From positions 4,066,236 through 4,130,235 of the forward strand of contig JAINUG010000037.1 in assembly GCA_029706075.1 (NCBI GenBank): a DNA stretch of 64,000 nt. Direction: 5' to 3'. Both the position numbers and the translations under genes were made by a program. The DNA is from Aldrovandia affinis (taxonomy: Eukaryota > Chordata > Actinopteri > Notacanthiformes > Halosauridae). This document shows, one piece after another, positions 59,528 to 64,000 of the stretch (within the stretch, counting starts at the first letter, position 1; each line of letters begins with the position of its first letter). A model generated the notes under the pieces. The model was not told the DNA's origin. It worked only from the letters and a program-made list of their open reading frames with translations, and did no database searches.

Positions 59528-62500
59528 CCAGTGTATCCTCTTGGCCATGGGGGCCACTGTCACATACGGGCGAGTGACTTAACTGGAGAGGCCAGGCGAG
59601 GGGAGTAGAGGAGGAGTGGGGGGTGGGGGAGGGAGGGGGGCTTTGTTTGTTTGGACAGATGCACAGAGCCATCTCTGAACTTCTGTCAGCGATCAAAGGA
59701 ACCGATGATGTAGAACAGATTCATGGGCCATGTCTTATCAGCCCCTACTTTGCCTGTCATCCATCATTCCCCAGTCCTCGTCCGTCTCTCGGTGATGATC
59801 GCACCCTAAACATGTACTATTAATCACTACTGCTCCGCTCTGGCCAGGTGTCTAGCCTCCAGAAATTCTGGATATCTTATCCCGGGGCAGGGAAAACACA
59901 CTGACACTCACAACAGCGCTAATGCTGCTTAATTTACAGGTTTGTTCTTTGTAGCGGTTGTGGGGTTTGGAGTTTTTTTGGAAAGGAGGGAGGTCTGGAA
60001 TCTGTATAACCTGAAGAATTTTGCGGGTTCAGACAAAGGCTTGCACAGGCCGACAGCAAAGCTCACACCGTGTACACGCACACACCTGGACTGCTACATG
60101 TGTCAATATTTTGCTTTAAATTTGCCCGCAGGTACCTGGGTTTGTCAGCCACCCCCATTATTGATTTCAAATGCAAAGTGAGTCATTGCGCAAAGAAAGA
60201 GAGAGAAGGGTTTCTTTGTGTCTGCAGGTTAGGCACAGAGTTCCACGGAATTTCTGAGAACTATGGCAATGTGGTTCCCGGCTTCCTTTAACTAACCCCA
60301 CTAACCCACAATATTTAAAACTAATATTATAATAGTATGAAATATCATAGAACATAATAATGTGATTATGTTTGTTATGACTTTTTGAAATGTATACAAC
60401 TAGGGAGAACATGTCCTCAAAGAACAAGGTTAAGATTCCTTCTTAGAGATAGTCTTATTAGTTAATTTGATACCCGGTTGATCCTAGACTTCCGTCTCAA
60501 TATTTGCCTTCACAGTCGGCACATTTCTTTCATAGCATGAATATCTATTGACTATCTAGCGCCTACCTGATGGTCAGGTGACCACAAAAGCATGCACTAC
60601 TTAGCCATATAAATATATGTGTCCTCTGTATGAGTATGAATACAATATATGGGGCTCTTTACTCTTCATTTCTATTTGACTTATTCATAATTATTACTAA
60701 TAAATATTTCTCAGTTAATCGCCATTTACATCCACACAATTTCATCTCACAAAAATAGCACATTCATTTTCCCTAAGGTAAATGGTGGCAGCCTAAATGG
60801 CAGTCTTGTAGTCGTGTTGCTGTACTCATAGGAGAGTTTATGTAGGGCTGCTGAACAGTGCCCATCACTGAACCAAGAGAAACCTGGCGACACACTGGAA
60901 AGGGTAGCAGGTGGCATACACCTAGACACATATATAAATATATGTATATATAATTTTCTAAATTCTGACTGATATTGGGGGCAACCTTCTGCATTGTCAC
61001 TATTAACTGGGTGGAACAGCGCAAAGACCCCCTTGAATTCTTAATAAACCTATTTGTTAAATGCCAGTGGCAGGAAGATTAGGTTCAGTCTCCTACGCCT
61101 CTTTGTAAAAGTGGGTGAGCCTCTTTTTCCACCCTCACAGAGGCAGAGGGGATATCACTCTGGCGTGACAGCTCCCTTTTAGCATATTCATGACAAATAC
61201 AGACTCATTTCACAGGTGTATTAAAATACTACTCACCCCCTTTTAAAGAGAGCCATGTCACCAGCACCAACAGTGAATAGCCATGCATGAAATTTGAGGG
61301 GGAAAATATGTAGAAAAATAAGCATACATCAGAGGCTGGGTCAAGAACCTAATTTCACAGTGACATTGGGGTAATTTGGCTTTGAAAATGTTTGTCAATT
61401 CTCAATTCATTTGAAAGAGCCCGGCACCAAAAAGGCCGCTGTCTGAATACGAGATGGCCAACCTGAATCCCGGTATTTATAGCACAATTTGCCAATACAT
61501 TATGCCTGTCACAATGAAATAAGTGACATACTTACATGCTGTGAGGAGTTGGTCCAGGGGTTTGAGCATCGAGGAAGGGGAAGATAAGAGAAGTAATTAG
61601 TACATTAATCTTTTTTATGATATCATTTTTCAGACATATATGATCATAATGTAAATTAGAAATAAGGAGGGTTCACGGAAAATAGAATTAATTTTGAGCG
61701 GGTCAATCACCCTACAATAACTGCATTACAAGCAAGGTGTAATTTATGGCAACATTTGTCCCCTTTTTTCCTCTCCCCTGCTCCCGGCTGATTACAATGC
61801 TCCTGTTCCTTTCTATCAGGTGAAAGTCAGCTCAGGAGATAACGCTCTGCGTTCAAATGAAATTCATTTACGGCAGGAAAAAAAAGGAGAGAGAGAGAGA
61901 GAGTGAGTGAGAGAAAAGAAAAAGAAAAGAAAAACCTCCTTCAGTGAATCCTAGGAGGGCTGCTCCGTCTCTTAATGGCATTCTATGGATTATTGATTTT
62001 TGATTTAGTTTCTGCTTGGCAGAAGCCCATTTTAACAGCACCATTACCTCCGTAACGATTAGAGACAAAAAGTTAATTATGTAATTATAAAGCCAATAAC
62101 AGACTTGTCTGGTTTACTCTGCTTTAGTCAGTTTAAACATTATCTCTTGTGTGCACATCATAGCGGGCGGAATGTGAGCAGGAGAGATTAACGCCTTGAA
62201 AGCAGATGTGGAATTTAATTCTCCAGGCCAGGGCTGTCTGGGAAACCATTAAGTAATCACAACATTCTCCCTCTATTAAATTCACGGCTGCCACTTTGCA
62301 CACAAAAGGTGGGGGAGAGGGGCGGAAAAAGGTGCTGTGAAGCTTTCCATTTTTATTGACTGTAGCGTCTGTCCCGGCCCCCGAGGCACAGAAAAATAAA
62401 AAATAGAGTATTTAATAGGATGCCTCAATCTGTCGGAAAATGAAAAGTTTGAGCGGGCAAAATAAAATAAAAAGTAAAAAATAAATAAATAGGAGAGTGG

Positions 62501-63157
62501 GGCGGGGGGTTGGGAGGGAGTGGAACGATGTGTTGGGTCTGATAAAGGGCTGTTCACCTTGAGAAGCTGGGGGAGTGGGGGGAAATACAAAAAAAACAAA
62601 AACAAAAAAAAACAGGGTAGCAAAAGATATGGTCGATAATTTCACATTATTTTCGACCAAACTTCAAATGAATACATGTGCAGCGCAGTCAGAGATAAGG
62701 CACCCTTAAATTGGACCTGCCTGATATGGATGAAACTGTGCCAAACTAATGGAAAGGAGAGGAAAGTCCATAAGCAGGAGTAATTATTCACGGATGGGAA
62801 CGTGTGGCATAAATAAGGCTCTGAAAATGATATTTGTTTAATGTTACGGAATAAAGAGGGTGCAAATAGCCCTTGAGGGAGGGAGGTCAATGCAGCGGTC
62901 TCTTAACATAAACAAGCACTTAAGACCTGGAGAGGGGCTCGGTTTGATTAATTAGGTAATTCATTAGTTTAGTTAAGTCGTTTAAAATAAGCCGGCAGAA
63001 TGGCTGTGACCTCAGGGCTGAGCGAGCTCCAGCCAAAGAGCAACTCAGCACAGAAAAGAAAAGACACAAATGAGCTCAATTATATTTACAAACATCAGCA
63101 GCGCGCACACACAGATACACAGCTTTCAATTAAATTACATTACAGGTCTCCACGAAG
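59528..63157 (-). other. Upstream intron of the sowah-like gene, part 2: enhancer-like blocks
   Basis: G-rich run at 59607-59640, AT words at 60928-60953, (GA)n at 61887-61905 and A-rich tracts at 62395-62490 and 62585-62615. Repeat-poor motif-dense blocks lie at 61060-61860, 61970-62290 and 62930-63000 (GATTAATTAGGTAATTCATTAG). No firm exon. A CACAG-CAT-GTAAGT arrangement at 61531-61543 is reported as a finding. Confidence 0.45.
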
Positions 63158-63169
63158 TGTGTGTGTGTG

Positions 63170-63213
<44 letters not shown>
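63158..63213. repeat. (GT)n-(AT)n microsatellite
   Basis: GTGTGTGTGTGT is followed by ATATGT and about 38 bases of pure alternating AT. Every AT stretch is self-complementary, so the array can extrude as a cruciform. Confidence 0.96.
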
Positions 63214-63217
<4 letters not shown>

Positions 63218-63825
63218 ACTAGCAGAGATAAAGTCATGTTTTATTGGTTTCAATTTCTGTAAATGTACTAAAATGTCCCCTGCTTACTGCAGCAGTGCAA
63301 ATGTGCAATCAATACTGCGTCAATATTTCACTGCATCAATATTATGTTATGTCTCTGTACGGGGACAACTAGATTGAGACAGGATCTGTATTGACCAGGT
63401 TAGACTGATTATTAGTGTTGGGTCTGTTGTGCCCATGGCTGGTTTTGACTGCATCTCAGGAAAAGACACAGCTGACTGGAGAGAGACTGACACTGGATCA
63501 GTGGTGTGGCTTTTCGGTCTGGTCTGAACCCAAAAGGGCTCAGAGTTGAGCATTTAGTCAGGACTGGACTAGTGCTGTTATGTACTGATGTGTGTGACCC
63601 CTGGCTCAGTATGTGACCTTCAATCTCAGAGGCTGGGAAGGACTACAACCACTGCCTCTCTTGATAACAAGAGTTTACAATTGGGTTAGAACCCAAACTG
63701 ATCTAGACACTGCATTAATGCAGGGGTGGGAATGAGAGTATGAGTTAAATGCCTAGTCAGTACCTGAGCTAACCCTGAGTCTGAGCGTTTAAGACCAGAC
63801 TCGTTTCTATGTCGCTTTTACATGT
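63214..63825. other. Non-coding sequence with recurrent ACTGG/GACTG words
   Basis: No exon or known element. Short words (GACTGG, AGACTGA, ACTGGA, GACCAGA) recur more than expected by eye between 63370 and 63800, possibly a decayed tandem repeat. Confidence 0.4.
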
Positions 63826-63940
63826 GTATGTGTGCGTGTGTGTACGTGTACTGTATATATGTGTACTGCATATGTGTGTGTGTACTGAATGTGTGTGAAT
63901 GTGTGTGTGTGTGTGTGTGTGTGTACGTGCACTGTATGTG
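63826..63940. repeat. (GT)n microsatellite with TACTG interruptions
   Basis: GT-rich tract with repeated GTACTGTATATGTGT-type modules (about 63845-63895) followed by a purer GT run (63898-63923). Confidence 0.93.
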
Positions 63941-64000
63941 CGTGTGAAGCGTGAGAGGCCTGGCGCAGATCTCCGTGCCCAAGCGGAGGTGTAAATGTGA
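63941..64000. other. Unique end of window
   Basis: GC-richer sequence with an open plus-strand frame ending in a possible CGGAG-GTGTAA donor. Too short to assign. Nothing similar to SOWAH is seen on the minus strand. Confidence 0.3.

Noticed and set aside
1..64000. An Irx homeodomain exon inside the window
   Set aside because: I looked for the homeodomain third-helix pattern (WFANARRR) and Iro-box-like residues on both strands and found none, so Irx is only a predicted neighbour.
63941..64000. Upstream sowah exon or other exon at the right edge
   Set aside because: The minus-strand translation shows no ankyrin motif. The plus-strand frame is too short and cut by the window end.

Overview
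The window is vertebrate nuclear DNA, almost certainly from a ray-finned fish. Three things point there: Tc1/mariner remnants of the kind common in teleosts, tRNA-derived SINE remnants with the fish-type 3' tail (GTAAGTCGCTCTGG followed by TCTGCTAAAT), and very long CA/GT microsatellites. I cannot name the species. There is no operon, bacterial gene, CRISPR array, tRNA or rRNA. Over 99% of the window is non-coding.

The only gene I can support is on the minus strand. Three widely spaced exons (54439-54511, 39376-39471, 34735-34913) splice with consistent phases (0/1, 1/1, 1/stop) and canonical GT-AG sites. They give the last 115 residues of an ankyrin-repeat protein: GYTALHLAALHGH, then NIRDYHGK, then an S/R-rich tail. 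This pattern fits the SOWAH (sosondowah) family. The upstream exons are not visible and probably lie beyond base 64000. The visible introns are about 4.5 kb and 15 kb, and the intron upstream of 54511 is at least 9.5 kb.

The gene architecture is the main point of interest. The tetrapod SOWAHA-D genes are intronless, whereas a multi-exon sowah is the ancestral form. From memory of published comparative work (Maeso et al. 2012), ancestral sowah is physically linked to Iroquois (Irx) homeobox genes, and its introns carry Irx enhancers. The linkage was lost in tetrapods through retrogene replacement. Much of this window has the texture of such a regulatory block: long non-repetitive stretches rich in TAAT-type homeodomain cores, with few transposons. 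No Irx coding exon is present here, so an Irx neighbour is a prediction.

Layout: 1-5.5 kb is rich in repeats (GT and CA microsatellites, and a 42-bp minisatellite interrupted by a transposon end). 5.5-33.7 kb is the 3' flank of the gene, with several CpG-dense patches (about 2.45, 13.5, 15.9 and 30.1 kb), G-rich tracts and an old SINE near 27.9 kb. 33.7-54.5 kb contains the 3' end of the gene, with SINE tails, a short Tc1 element with both terminal repeats (48411-48789) and a perfect poly-C/poly-G hairpin (51203-51240). 54.5-64 kb is upstream intron with a possible hAT-like element and further enhancer-like sequence, ending in AT and GT microsatellites.
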